DNA from: Sordariomycetes sp. S80-01Y
Taxonomy: Eukaryota; Ascomycota; Sordariomycetes
Length of the DNA stretch: 64,000 bases
Assembly (NCBI GenBank): GCA_037042185.1
Contig: JAXQJY010000033.1
Coordinates: forward strand, 2,480,001-2,544,000
Direction of reading: 5' to 3'
Positions 1-10,294 of this stretch are shown piece by piece. A program made the position numbers and the translations under genes. The notes under the pieces are model-generated. The model did no database searches. It had not been told where the DNA came from and saw only the letters and a program-made list of their open reading frames with translations. Position 1 is the stretch's first letter. Every line of letters begins with the position of its first letter.

Positions 1-48
1 TCGAAGTTTGACTTCAATCTAACGCTCTCCCAACTGAGCTATGCTCCC
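1..48 (-). tRNA. tRNA-Phe (GAA), 5' half, intron-containing, cut by window edge
   Basis: Read on the minus strand from 48 downward, the sequence gives an acceptor 5' strand (GGGAGCA), TA, a D-arm (GCTCAGTTGGGAGAGC), the 5' anticodon stem TTAGA and a loop TTGAAGT, in which GAA is the Phe anticodon. The matching 3' stem (TCTAA) does not follow. The next bases, CAAACTTC, can pair with GAAGT of the anticodon loop, as expected for a nuclear tRNA intron beginning one base 3' of the anticodon. The 3' half lies outside the window. A tRNA pseudogene cannot be excluded without it. Confidence 0.85.
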
Positions 49-407
49 AATTGTGCTAGTAACCCCACTAATTTCCAAATATAATCCTGACTGTTCACAG
101 GGAAGGAACGACTACCAGCTGCAGCCTGCTCACCACCTCGACAACCATGGCTGCCTATGATCAAAGCTCGTCGTGCACTTCACGCCAGCCTTTTCCCCGA
201 CACCTCGTGGCCACACTTAGAGAATTCCCGCCGCTCGCCATTGTCTGCAGTCACCTACATAATTCATCGCTCAACCGATTGCACTGGTCACTCAGCCGAG
301 AGTTCTTGGGCGCGTGAATCACAGCTAGCGGTAGGCAGCGTGCCCAACGCCAGGGCGATACAAACACTAATCTCTCCCAGAGGTTTCGAGCATCTTCTCT
401 CTGTTGA
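49..407. other. Intergenic region between tRNA-Phe and nej1
   Basis: It holds the upstream flank of the tRNA and the leader and promoter of the end-joining gene. Only short frames without protein-like character are present. I see no other element. Confidence 0.5.
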
Positions 408-2051
408 ATGAGGCCATTGGCCGACACATCAATCTCAGCGATGGGCCACGACGGCGGCTGGCGGCCCTTGCCGGTCGCTTCTTCTACACAAGCGCCCACA
501 CTTCTGGCTTGCATACAGCTAGGTCCCTCTGACTACACTGTGCGCGCCACAGACATGGCCAACCTTTGGGTCGAGAGCCTTGATATGAAAGCCATCAAAG
601 TCAGAGGCTGGTCTGAGAACACGACTATAGACCCAAGCGACAGCACGGAAAACATGAGCAAGTTACTCTCATGTCTTTGTGCAGCTCTCGAGCCGTCTCA
701 TGATGACCATGCAAAAACATCAATGAGTCTGTCACGGGCTTCACTGAGTGATGCAGGCGAAGGGGGACTCACTATTCACATTACATGCGAGTTGCCCGGG
801 CTACAACCATTGAAGTGGCCGATGCATCTCCGAAAGGCATCGTCGTCGAGCATTGCATCTACCTTGGTGCTTCCCCTCGTAGAAGCTCAATACTTGAGAG
901 CCCAAGAAATCGAGTCCCTCACGACGATCCTTAGTCAAAAAGATGCAGTACTCAACAAGCTTCTGGACAAGCTCGAGGCGACTGGCACTGGCCTGGAACA
1001 CATTTTCAACCAGCTGTCTGGTAAGAAGAAGGTTAGTCGAGCTTCCGCCGCCGAAAAGGTCAAGGGCCTCGCCCCGTTCGACTGGCAGCAGTGGAAGCGT
1101 GGAAGTGATCAGAAGAAGGGCCCGCCCGACACAGATTCCTTGGTTCGAGAGGTCTTCCAGGAAGGCAATGTGAAGGGCTGCGAGTCTCTAGACAACGAGG
1201 AATCTCCTAAACTGGACAGATGGTGGCTGGACTTGAAAGGAACGTTGCAGATTCTTCAGCCCGGTCGCGCGCCGGACGTTCAGCAACGAGCGCCTCTCTC
1301 CCACGCGGAACACGAATCGCTCGACGAGCATGGCGACGGGGACAGAGACGGCGACGACGACTTCCAAGTGCAAGAGAGGCCACCTCACCTTGTTTCCCGG
1401 TCGAAGTCGGAGAAGATTGTCCATACGACTGCGGTGGATAGCGAATCAACCGATAGTGAAGACAACGAGCCCATGGCATCAAACCCCAAGACTGATGGGT
1501 CTCCAGCCCCTCAATCTGTACCAAAACCTTCGATGGGGCGCATGGGTGCAATTGGCGGCAAGAAGTCTCCGCCCCAGAAACGTGCTGCGTCCTCAGAGCC
1601 CAGCACTAGAATCCACCAGGATGAACCCGATGCTGAGACGGCATCTGACGCTTCTGGAGACGATGGCAACGAGACAGCATCAACGGTCGATCCGTCTCCT
1701 CCACCCTCACCGAAGAAGAAGGCGGTATCATCTAAGAGTAGGATGGGACAGATCGGAGCCAAAAATCGACTTACTGAGGCTGAGACGGCCCAAAAAGACA
1801 ACGATACTATACCTTCGCGTCCGGCAAGGCTGGGAGTTATGGGAAAGATACAGAGTCCCAGAGAGATGGATGGCACAACAGAGGCAGGCCCGGATGCCCG
1901 TGGACGGCAAACCCTCACAAACGCACACAGGGCAAAGGAAGAGCCTCGAGAAACTTCTACAGAGCGCGCAGACCGGAGGCGAGAAGAGCTCAAGAAGGAG
2001 CTCGAAAAGAAGGCAGCCATGGGTCCCGCGAAGAAGAAGCGCAAATTCTGA
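408..2051 (+). CDS. nej1: Nej1/XLF-like non-homologous end-joining factor
   Basis: This intronless 547-codon frame encodes an XLF/Cernunnos family protein, the nuclear factor that works with DNA ligase IV-Lif1/XRCC4 and Ku in double-strand-break end joining. The N-terminal head (about residues 12-150) shows the family start W-x-P-L-x-V, a strand ending YTVRATDMANLWVESLD, and further beta strands. A coiled-coil stalk follows (about 160-210: AQEIESLTTILSQKDAVLNKL). The C-terminal 330 residues are a charged, Ser/Pro-rich tail that ends in KKKRKF, consistent with the basic Ku-binding tip of this family. Three similar short motifs, R(M/L)G-x-(I/M)G, lie in the tail near residues 378, 445 and 474. 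A second ATG at 441 (MGHDGGW) sits closer to the conserved Trp and may be the true start. The tail makes the protein longer than yeast Nej1 or human XLF. Family assignment is inferred from the head and tail pattern, not from a search. Confidence 0.82.
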   Translation: MRPLADTSISAMGHDGGWRPLPVASSTQAPTLLACIQLGPSDYTVRATDMANLWVESLDMKAIKVRGWSENTTIDPSDSTENMSKLLSCLCAALEPSHDDHAKTSMSLSRASLSDAGEGGLTIHITCELPGLQPLKWPMHLRKASSSSIASTLVLPLVEAQYLRAQEIESLTTILSQKDAVLNKLLDKLEATGTGLEHIFNQLSGKKKVSRASAAEKVKGLAPFDWQQWKRGSDQKKGPPDTDSLVREVFQEGNVKGCESLDNEESPKLDRWWLDLKGTLQILQPGRAPDVQQRAPLSHAEHESLDEHGDGDRDGDDDFQVQERPPHLVSRSKSEKIVHTTAVDSESTDSEDNEPMASNPKTDGSPAPQSVPKPSMGRMGAIGGKKSPPQKRAASSEPSTRIHQDEPDAETASDASGDDGNETASTVDPSPPPSPKKKAVSSKSRMGQIGAKNRLTEAETAQKDNDTIPSRPARLGVMGKIQSPREMDGTTEAGPDARGRQTLTNAHRAKEEPRETSTERADRRREELKKELEKKAAMGPAKKKRKF

Positions 2052-5000
2052 CCTACTGCCGTCAGTATCTCGGGTAGCTCAAATACTTCAACAGATAACA
2101 CCATGCATCGCATCCATTCAAAGGGGATACGCGTGGTAATGATCAAGACAATGTTCGTACCAAGCCAGCTCTTACAACATCCTGTTCCGCACCACGCACG
2201 CCTTTAATTTGCTCGCTCTCAGAGGAATGACAGGATCAAAGGTGGCAAGTTATGCCACCGCACTTATCATTTCTGGGCTCACTGCCGCCAGCAAGAGACA
2301 CTGAGGGTATTCTAAACCGATTCTGCCTCCGTTGCTGACAGGGGCACCCGGTATCGAGTCTTTTGTGCAGGCAAAGTCAATCTGATCACCTTTCGAGAAG
2401 CAATGTCAGGCAGCGTGTGTGCCTACATGAATTCTGCACCGCGATTTCGTGCTATTGTCTTTGGCATAATGACCCTCGCATGTGAAGTCTCTGGTACTTG
2501 GGGCCGATAGTGGGCAGGTATTGGACATCAGTCAGTTCGAGTGGTGATCAGTCATTCTGCAAGCGGGCTTATACAAGTCACGCGGAGGTCTCCGATTTGA
2601 CCCTAGCAGCCATCAAATCCATGGCACCGGGTGGCATGGCTCCGCTGAAGATACCCCAGGATGCTCCGGAGCGACTACCATGAGGCTTTTCCACATCCTG
2701 AAAAGTTCACCTGCGGGACAACTCGTACGTCGAATGCATACCTATGCGCTCCAGGGAGCTAAGAACTCGCTTTAACCACACCGACACTACCCTGAGATGG
2801 CAAGGGGCTTCACCAAGCCTTTCAGCTGTCACATCTCATCTTGGAAACATTGATGTTCCCTCATACCAAGGCAGCTTGCCCATCAGTGGCCCTTCTCCCT
2901 CGGTGCTGGCCAGCATCTTTACATACAGGTGTAAATGTCCCTCGGTGGTCTTCGAGGCTCGCATAGCCACCCTAGCCCAGAACGCAGCCTGGAACCGCGG
3001 TCAAGCTTGAGGAAATTGGGAGAAGCATGAATATTCTTATGTTACGAGAACCTCTGTAAAGCTGCCACTACGTCGCCTCCCCATCCTTTTTCTGGAGGGG
3101 CAGTCCCGGAATTACTCAACGAAGAGATCTAGTCGCTTGGTTATGCTACACTCAGGCCCTAGACGCTATTTCTTGCGGCTCATGAGCCTGGCATCTGGCA
3201 TTGTGAGGGAAGGCAAGGCACATATCCACAGGTTTGTCACACTGATGTCGAAAATCATCTCGCGATACGATCATGATCGATTCAGATCCGCCTGAAGAGA
3301 TGTCATACAACGTGAACGGCGGTCTTGTTGTCGGCAGCAGTGCGTTAGCGTGAGCCATCAACGCACATATGCGGCCACGTCTGGCTGACAAGTGTCGTTC
3401 TGCCACGAAGCAAATTCAGACTCGAGGGTATGGGAGGGGTTGGGATGGGAAAAAAGACCTGTCATGTTGACTGCCTCGGCCCAGCGACCAGAGTCGACCT
3501 GGAGCACGGGTTGCTGCCCTATTTGAAGGCCTGCAGGCGGCCTAGCCGGCGGACGGCTCGGACGTTTGAGTTTCCCGAGTTGAGCCCGTGAGCCTTTGCC
3601 AAGAAGAACCCGGTGGATGGGACAATCAATCCAGGGCTCGTTAGGAAGAGACTACTCACATGAGAAGTCATAATTGATCGGCTGCTGATTGCTGATCCGC
3701 GCGACCTATCAGCACACTCGGCCGAGTCCCTATGTCGAGTCCCGTGATAAATAAGGGGACTATGCCAGTGTGTTGAGCGGACCCATGACGGGGGCGCGCA
3801 CTGCACTCCCACAGTCTCCGAGAATCTGCGGTGTTTTGTGACCCGCAGGCTGAAAGCATGGCCTTTCCAAATCGGCAACATTGACCGGGACGCCCTTGTC
3901 CTGGTGAGGGGACGACAGAAGTCGAGATCCTCGATGAGATCTCGACTCTCTCTGGCTTCCTGGCTTCCTGTGAGAGCGAGCTATCTCATGCCTGCCCTTG
4001 CAAGAAGAAGTCACCGATATTTACACGCTCTGGATCGTGATGCTCAATGCATCACGCGGAGCTACATTGAAGCCCCAGGATCTTCCTTACAGTGGCCATG
4101 CATCATTTTGCATAGCGCTGTCGTCAGCAAGGACGACCCCTGCGCCGAATGCAGCTCTGTCAACGAAATACCAAGACGCCAGGATGTGGGCCCAGCCCAT
4201 CCTCGTTCTCCTTGTTGCGGCTGGAAAGCTCCCTGTCTGAATTGTCATTGGACATACTCGGACCCGCCTCGACAGTTATCTGTCAAACGCACCGACGACA
4301 GCTGTCAAACGGTGTTGCGCTTGCAGCACAGGTACTAGCTGGGGAGCATGGACGTCAACCTAACGCCGACTGGTGGCCCAGCTGGCGAGCTTGCGTCCTA
4401 ACACGGCAGTAGAGGTGGGAAGAGCAGCTGCTGGACGCACCAACTTTCATTCTTGCGTCCATAGACTGTCGGTGCCGTTGACCTTGCGCTGCGCGTGCTG
4501 CCGAATGTCTTGCATCGAGGGGGCCCAGATGATGCCCGGATGCCCTCCCGGCAGCCGTCGCCGACCTGACTTACCTCGTCGGATGGGTCCCGCATCTCTA
4601 TCATTTCTGATCATCTTCTTGTACGACGAGGGAGACTGCGTTGCAACGCAGCATGTGCGGAACTCACTCGCCTGCCTTGCCTTAGGGACACGTTAGCGAC
4701 ACGGGGGGCGACTCCCGGCAGAGACTCGGTTGGGCTGCGCGGGAGGCTTCCGGTGGAGGCGACAAGGGTGGGCTTTAGCGTCTGGCGACTTGCGGATTTC
4801 CTTCGAAGCTCGCACGTTGTGCAGGCGACAACTGAGTGGTCGAGTTAGGGAAGCTGGGAGAAACAAGGGGGCATAGCTAGGCATGTCGCGGGCCGGTCCC
4901 ACAGATGAGACCCTACCTTCTCGGGCTGGATCACGAGCATCAACGGGTGCTGGCCGTTGGGCTGTTGATCCGACGGAGATGACCCCTGCTATCAATCGCA

Positions 5001-5809
5001 ACCATGGGTTGGGGCTTGTAGCATGGGCCCGCATTCGATTCATCCTCAGGACATCAGGACTGTGATCCAGCACTCACTCAACGAGCATGATCGAGCCAGT
5101 GATCTACGTTCCCCGCCCTCAATGACCTGGTACGGGCTTGAAGCCTGATCCTCGCTTCGGCACATCATTCACACTGGCAAGCCTGCCTCGTTCCGCCTCC
5201 CTAACGGCCGCGCCGGGATCCGAGAGCTCGGGAGCCAATGATAGCTCCCGCATCTAAGCCTCTTCCGGTAACAGCGTCGTCCTTAGTGCCCGTCTTGTCC
5301 TGCTTAGAAGGCCCATCACCAGAGAGGCACGGTGATTAGGGTCCAGCCTTTGCTCACAGACCACCACCAACACGAAGCAGCTGTTTTCCAAATGGTCTAT
5401 TGTGGCGGGTGTGACGCTTCGTAATGCTTATGTATCGTAAAATCAAAGGTACCAATACTGTGTGATCCAAACCGAACCCCAGCACCTCGTCAAACCCCCT
5501 GACATTCCCCTTTCAGTTTTCCGCCGCTTTCCCTGTTGATGAGCCAAAGCCAAGAGTGAATCATGACTGATACGAAGACGATGCCGATGCTGTTGGCATG
5601 GCACAAGAAAGCAAGTGGGATTGGGGAGGCTTCATAACGACCAAGGCGTCTAACAGACCTCAGGTTGGACGAAATGCCACAACCAACAACGCAAAATTAG
5701 AAGCGCTCCAAGCGCTGCGTCTCGGTGAACGACCATACTGTGCTGCGCGCGCGATACCCGGAAACCCCAATGTCAGGGCGCAGGGTGGAAAAGGAAGAGC
5801 CAACAGCGC
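2052..5809. other. 3.8 kb gene-empty interval
   Basis: No frame here looks like conserved protein. The longest (about 3838-4338, plus) is Arg/Ser/Cys-rich and has no recognisable domain. Two compact perfect inverted repeats are visible: a 9-bp stem at 3921-3946 and a 7-bp stem at 5229-5250. The interval contains the 3' flanks of nej1 and of the forkhead gene. An untranslated RNA is possible but nothing in the sequence proves it. Confidence 0.5.
3921..3946. repeat. Perfect 9-bp inverted repeat (hairpin)
   Basis: GTCGAGATC at 3921-3929 and its exact complement GATCTCGAC at 3938-3946 flank an 8-nt loop. It lies in the gene-empty interval after nej1. Function is unknown. Confidence 0.6.
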
Positions 5810-7941
5810 CTAAGCTGCGTCCGTGCCCGTCCCATCAACTCCAGATCCTGGCGAACCCTCGGGCTGAATAGTCGGTTCTCGCAACCAGTTGAAATATGCA
5901 GCCGGCGGTTGAATGACGGAGCGACTGCTATTCTGGGGGGGGGGGGGGGGGCCATTGTAAGATATGAATAGACGCTTGCGGCGAGAGGCGCCTATTGTTG
6001 TGGTTAGGGCTGATCCCTGTTTCAAATACATCGCGCCAAGTAACATCAACACATGATCTGCCCATGCCAAAGTAGCCTCTTTTCGTGGCATGGGGTCTCG
6101 GTCTTTAAAATCCTTGCCCACCACCGGGACCACTCCAAAAGGCTTGAGATATATCAGCCGGCAGAGGAGGGTCGTTACCTGTACCTGAGTAGCCCAAATG
6201 AACGTCTGAGGTCCCGTATGGGAAAGGGCCGGTTGGCTGCGACGGTGCGGCCATGGAATAACCGCCGCTGGTTGACATGTCAAAGGGGATCCCGTTGTGC
6301 ATCATCTGAGGATCCTGCATAATCAACCCGTAGTGGTCAACGCCCGTTGATACCTGAAATGTGGCCACGTCCGGCTCTGTCTTGATGTTCTGGCCTTGGC
6401 TGCTGGCCTGACTGGTGGCATGGCTGATCAGAGCGTCGCCGTAGGGAGACCACTGGCCTTGGGGCGAACATGTGCGCGCAAAGTGACCTGATGTCGGTCC
6501 ATGGCGCACTGGATAGTCGCGGTAGACCTTGTTCACTCTGTAGGGATACGCGCTGCGGGTCGAGGCGAGTCTGTTGGCCGCAATGCCGTGACGGAAGCCA
6601 TGCGCATCGTTGACGTAGTATGAGCGGTCCTTGTCCTTGTCACTCTTCTTGTTGCGGTAGCGGGTTGTGCTCTGGATGCCATTCTCGATGGCTTCTTGTG
6701 TTAATGTCCACTCAGTTGATCGTTTTGGATCGCTGTTCTGCTCGACGCCATCAGCGTCAGGGGTAGAGGACTCGTTCTGACGCTTGCGGTCGACTTTGGT
6801 AAAGCCCTGCATTTGCCCCGCTTAGCTGTTGGTCTCTAAAAAGGGGCCGGTGGGGCGCGAGAACATGGTCCGCAGTGCGGGGGCGCAGAGAGACAGGGGG
6901 GCTGATTGCTGGGGGATGACTTACTGCGTTCATGCTGAGATTGTGACGGATGCTGTTCATCCAGCCCCGCTGACCAGGTTTACACTTGTCTGTGTTCTCC
7001 TGGAACCAGGCGTACAGATCCTGCAAGCTCATCGAGTGGCCCACGGCGTTTTTCAAGGCCCTGTATATCAGCTGAGCGTAAGGGGTCTCGGTTTTGTTCG
7101 AAGCCGCTGTCGGCGCTTTGGGCTCCATAGGCGGTTCGGATGCTCTGGCGCTGAGAAGCTCCATGTCGTATGGACTCGCTTGCGAGACATGGTGGTGCAT
7201 CATGTACGCCGGGGGAGCGAGGCTAGCAGGTGATGCCGGACACGAGACAGCATCCAGCGCATCTATGTCTGCAATGGTGGTATGCGTCCTGAACGGCTCG
7301 ACATGCCACTCGTTGCGAGCGTCCAGGGGCTCGGGATACTCCCCTCCGCTCGGCGAGACGCAACTGTTCATCGAGACGGGTGTCGACGTGCGGATTCCTC
7401 CCCAGGCCTCGTGGGCGAGGTGGTCTGCCGGATGCTGGAAGCTTGTTGCGGGCGAGGGCCAGGTCACCGCCGGGGAAGCAGGGGAGAAGTTCGAGTTGTT
7501 AGATGTACCACTGCCGCAGGTCGGCGACTCGCCATAAGAGTAGTGGTCAAAGTCGTCTCTGGGCGGTGGGGTATACAGCATCTGCCTCTGGGTGCTCCTT
7601 GGATGGTAGCGATGATGATGATCCTGGCTGTGTGCTGTAGTAGTCATGGGGGCGGAGGTGTTTGATGAGCTGTGAGGATCTAAATTGTAATGAATCATGG
7701 TCTGTTGCTGCTGAGCCTGATGGGGCGGCGGTTTCGGCACTTCAACGGGCGCCTGACGGAGCGAGCCCGTCTCTGCGAAAGACTGCGCGTCTTCCTGAGC
7801 GCTGGATGGTAGTGTTAGGAAGGAGTCCATCTCTGTAGTGAAGTCTGACACGGGGCTTGATTGCTCCCCGGAGTCGGGAAGCAGACCACTCGTGTAGCTC
7901 TCGGGTTGCCCGCCGCCAGGGAAAGGTGGGGGATGATCCAT
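5810..7941 (-). CDS. Forkhead (winged-helix) transcription factor
   Basis: A 608-aa product is predicted from exons 7941-6925, 6806-6179 and 5991-5810. Introns are 6807-6924 (GTAAGT...GCAG) and 5992-6178 (GTAACG, branch CCCTAACC, end AATAG); phases agree. The forkhead domain lies at about residues 290-375: PYAQLIYRALKN (helix 1), LQDLYAWFQEN (helix 2), GWMNSIRHNLSMNA (recognition helix 3), then, after intron 1, GFTKVDRK and a basic wing. It is expected to bind DNA in the nucleus. The N-terminal 280 residues are Pro/Ser/His-rich and look disordered. The start at 7941 (MDHPPPF) is the first ATG in frame. The last exon carries a 17-base C run read as GPPPPPQ. Use of the second intron rests on good splice signals only. 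I cannot tell which fungal forkhead subgroup it belongs to. Confidence 0.85.
5935..5951. repeat. G17/C17 homopolymer inside the forkhead coding exon
   Basis: Seventeen G on the plus strand are read as C17 on the coding strand of the last forkhead exon and encode part of a proline run. It is the longest homopolymer I noticed in the window. Such tracts are prone to polymerase slippage and sequencing error. Confidence 0.85.
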
Positions 7942-10294
7942 CACCGTAAGGGAGGAAGGCTGTCGAGAGGGATAGCAGAGAAGGGGCGCCGTTCCCAGTG
8001 GTGGTGACCGCCTGTCTGCTGAGGTGGTTTGTGACCACGAGTCGAAACGTGATATTCTGACTCATCCAGCGGGGACGGGACGACGGAGGGAGCAGAGGAT
8101 GATGAAGAGAGGCGAGGGGCTGGCCTCGAGGGTCAGGAAAGTTGAGTCAGTGGAAAGATCCGTGCCGAACACACTAGAGCCTGAAGAGGACGTGTCTGTG
8201 AGATGCGACGGTGGGATGAAGCTTCTGTGCGCCCCAAAGAGATGGTGACAGCCCAATGAACGGACAAGAAAAGTTGGTGATGTCGAAGGAGTTCTGGCTG
8301 CTGTCCGAGGGTCCCAAGTGTTGATAATAAAACGAGCTCTGGTTGAGCAGCCGGGGCTAGATAGATCTCCCAATGTTTTCGATCACTTCTCACATCTCAT
8401 AACCAAGCGGAACAAGGGTCGTCTCTAGATCAAGATGGTTGAGAAAGACAAGGACAGGGAAGGGCCTGGAAGATAGGCCCGTCAATTGTCAAAAGCAGAA
8501 GATGCCTCCAACCGTCAACCCCGGGGGTGAGAAAACAGCGGCCGTTAGGAACCAACGGCTGCATGCTAGGAGCCTTGCGCCCCTCCTACCAAATTGGCGG
8601 ATGGGCAAGCCATCCCAGCACGCTCTTTGTTGTGACAGCCTGTGTGCCTGTATGGAAATTGTACGTATGTGTGCTTGCGTGGGAAACGGCCGTGCCAGGT
8701 ACCTCCGTAGCCGGACTGCCAGGGATGCAGTCCACTCTACCTCGCGTGTGGATCCTTGCGATGCGAGAAATGCAAACAGCGACCAATGTAATCCCTCCTT
8801 TCCACCTGTCATGGAGTCGTCTCGCCCTCTGGGGGCCAGACGACAATGTCGTACAGGCGGACCACATGGCCACCACGTACTAGTAGTACTCTGTACATGA
8901 ATGTTCCCGGGCGGCGCTGCCTCCCCCGGCTTCATCCCTTGTCGTCCCTGGTCGCCCCCTGCTATCTTAGGTGCTTCCTGGTGCTTTCATGGTCCCCAGA
9001 GTCCAGCTGCTGTCAGGGTCCTACGGACAGGAGCGGTGCTAAGACGAATCGGCCGACATCATCCAGGCCCCTTTCCCTTCGACCCCACAGATGCCCGTGC
9101 TACCGGAAGAAGTAGAATGTGAGAGTGCACAAACAGTGGCAGAAGGTGGCACTCCCACCTCCACAGCAGCATTGGCACAGAGCACGTTAAGGGTCTGAGC
9201 CAACTTGGCTTTGGGTTTCTTCAACTCAACCTCCAGTGACAGCCTAGTCAGAGCTCTGGGCAGGCGAGGTCAGTGTCACTGCATCTCCAACACCGAAACG
9301 TCCATGTCACTTGTCAGGGGTCGTCGTTTGTTGCTCAATGACGGGCTACCCGCATCCTGGATACCTTTCAACGGCACGTTGCATGCACGGCAACACCAAA
9401 CAGCACGAGCCTCCACGGCGACCAGATATGCTGCGTTTCAGGCCTCTCCAGAATTGTAATTGAGCAATGTAGCGTCGACAGCAGCGCAGAGAGTCCTCTG
9501 TGAAGAGACTAATCTCCCGCGAATGTGGCGAGGGCACGTGCAACAACAATCAGCTTCCTCTCGCCAGTGTGCAAAGCTGAGGCTTGAGGCATGAGCATCA
9601 GGCGAGCTTGACCGCACCGGTCCGAGGTCAGAGCTGCTGCTGCCTCTCGGGCAAGAGCCGCCCATTGGCGCCAGAGCCTGATCTTCAACAGACCCATCGG
9701 ATCTGCACAGCCGCGACGCAGGACTTCCAGAACTTCGGTGGCGTGGCACAAGAGCCACCGTCAAGCACGACTGCATGGCCTTGACCGCTGGAACCTAGCA
9801 GCTTGCTACGACAGTGTCCCGTCCGAATCGTCTCCTCATAGCCTCGTCCTGTCCTTTGCTTGGGCCAGGTTGAGATTTGTCGCCGCGAGACGGTGGGCGC
9901 CCGAGGGGGCCACCCGGGTGCTGAAATACGTGAGGGCAGCAAGAATTGTCCGCCAGTACGATACGCGCAATTTCTGTTTCTAACAACAGGTTTGTCGATT
10001 GATAGGCTGGAGAAAGCTATGGAGTATGACAGGCAACTTGAACCCAAGCGGTCAAGCGTTCTGCAAACGCTGCTCTTGGCTTCTCGGAATTCGCCAGTGC
10101 AGCGATTGCACTCGGCGGCAGATTCCACTCTTCGCAGCAGCCAAACAGAAGGTTCAAACCTCCAGGCCACAGATGTACAGCTCATCAAGCACCGCGCATT
10201 GATGCGGCGGTCTTCAAGAGGCAATGGGTGATGAGGACGAGGGAATTATGCGGCCGGACAGTACCCTCCCTTGAGGGCCCTGCCCCGAAGACTA
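7942..10294. other. Intergenic region upstream of the forkhead gene and downstream of cactin
   Basis: It probably holds the long promoter and leader of the forkhead gene and the cactin 3' UTR. The frames on both strands are short, overlap each other and lack domain character. No RNA gene or repeat was recognised. Confidence 0.5.

Noticed and set aside
1330-2139. 269-codon plus frame and 211-codon minus frame overlapping nej1
   Set aside because: They are shadows of the Nej1 tail, Arg-rich or Ser/Leu-rich, with no conserved feature.
3838-4338. 166-codon plus-strand frame
   Set aside because: The composition (Arg, Ser, Cys, His) is that of random GC-rich DNA and competing frames overlap it.
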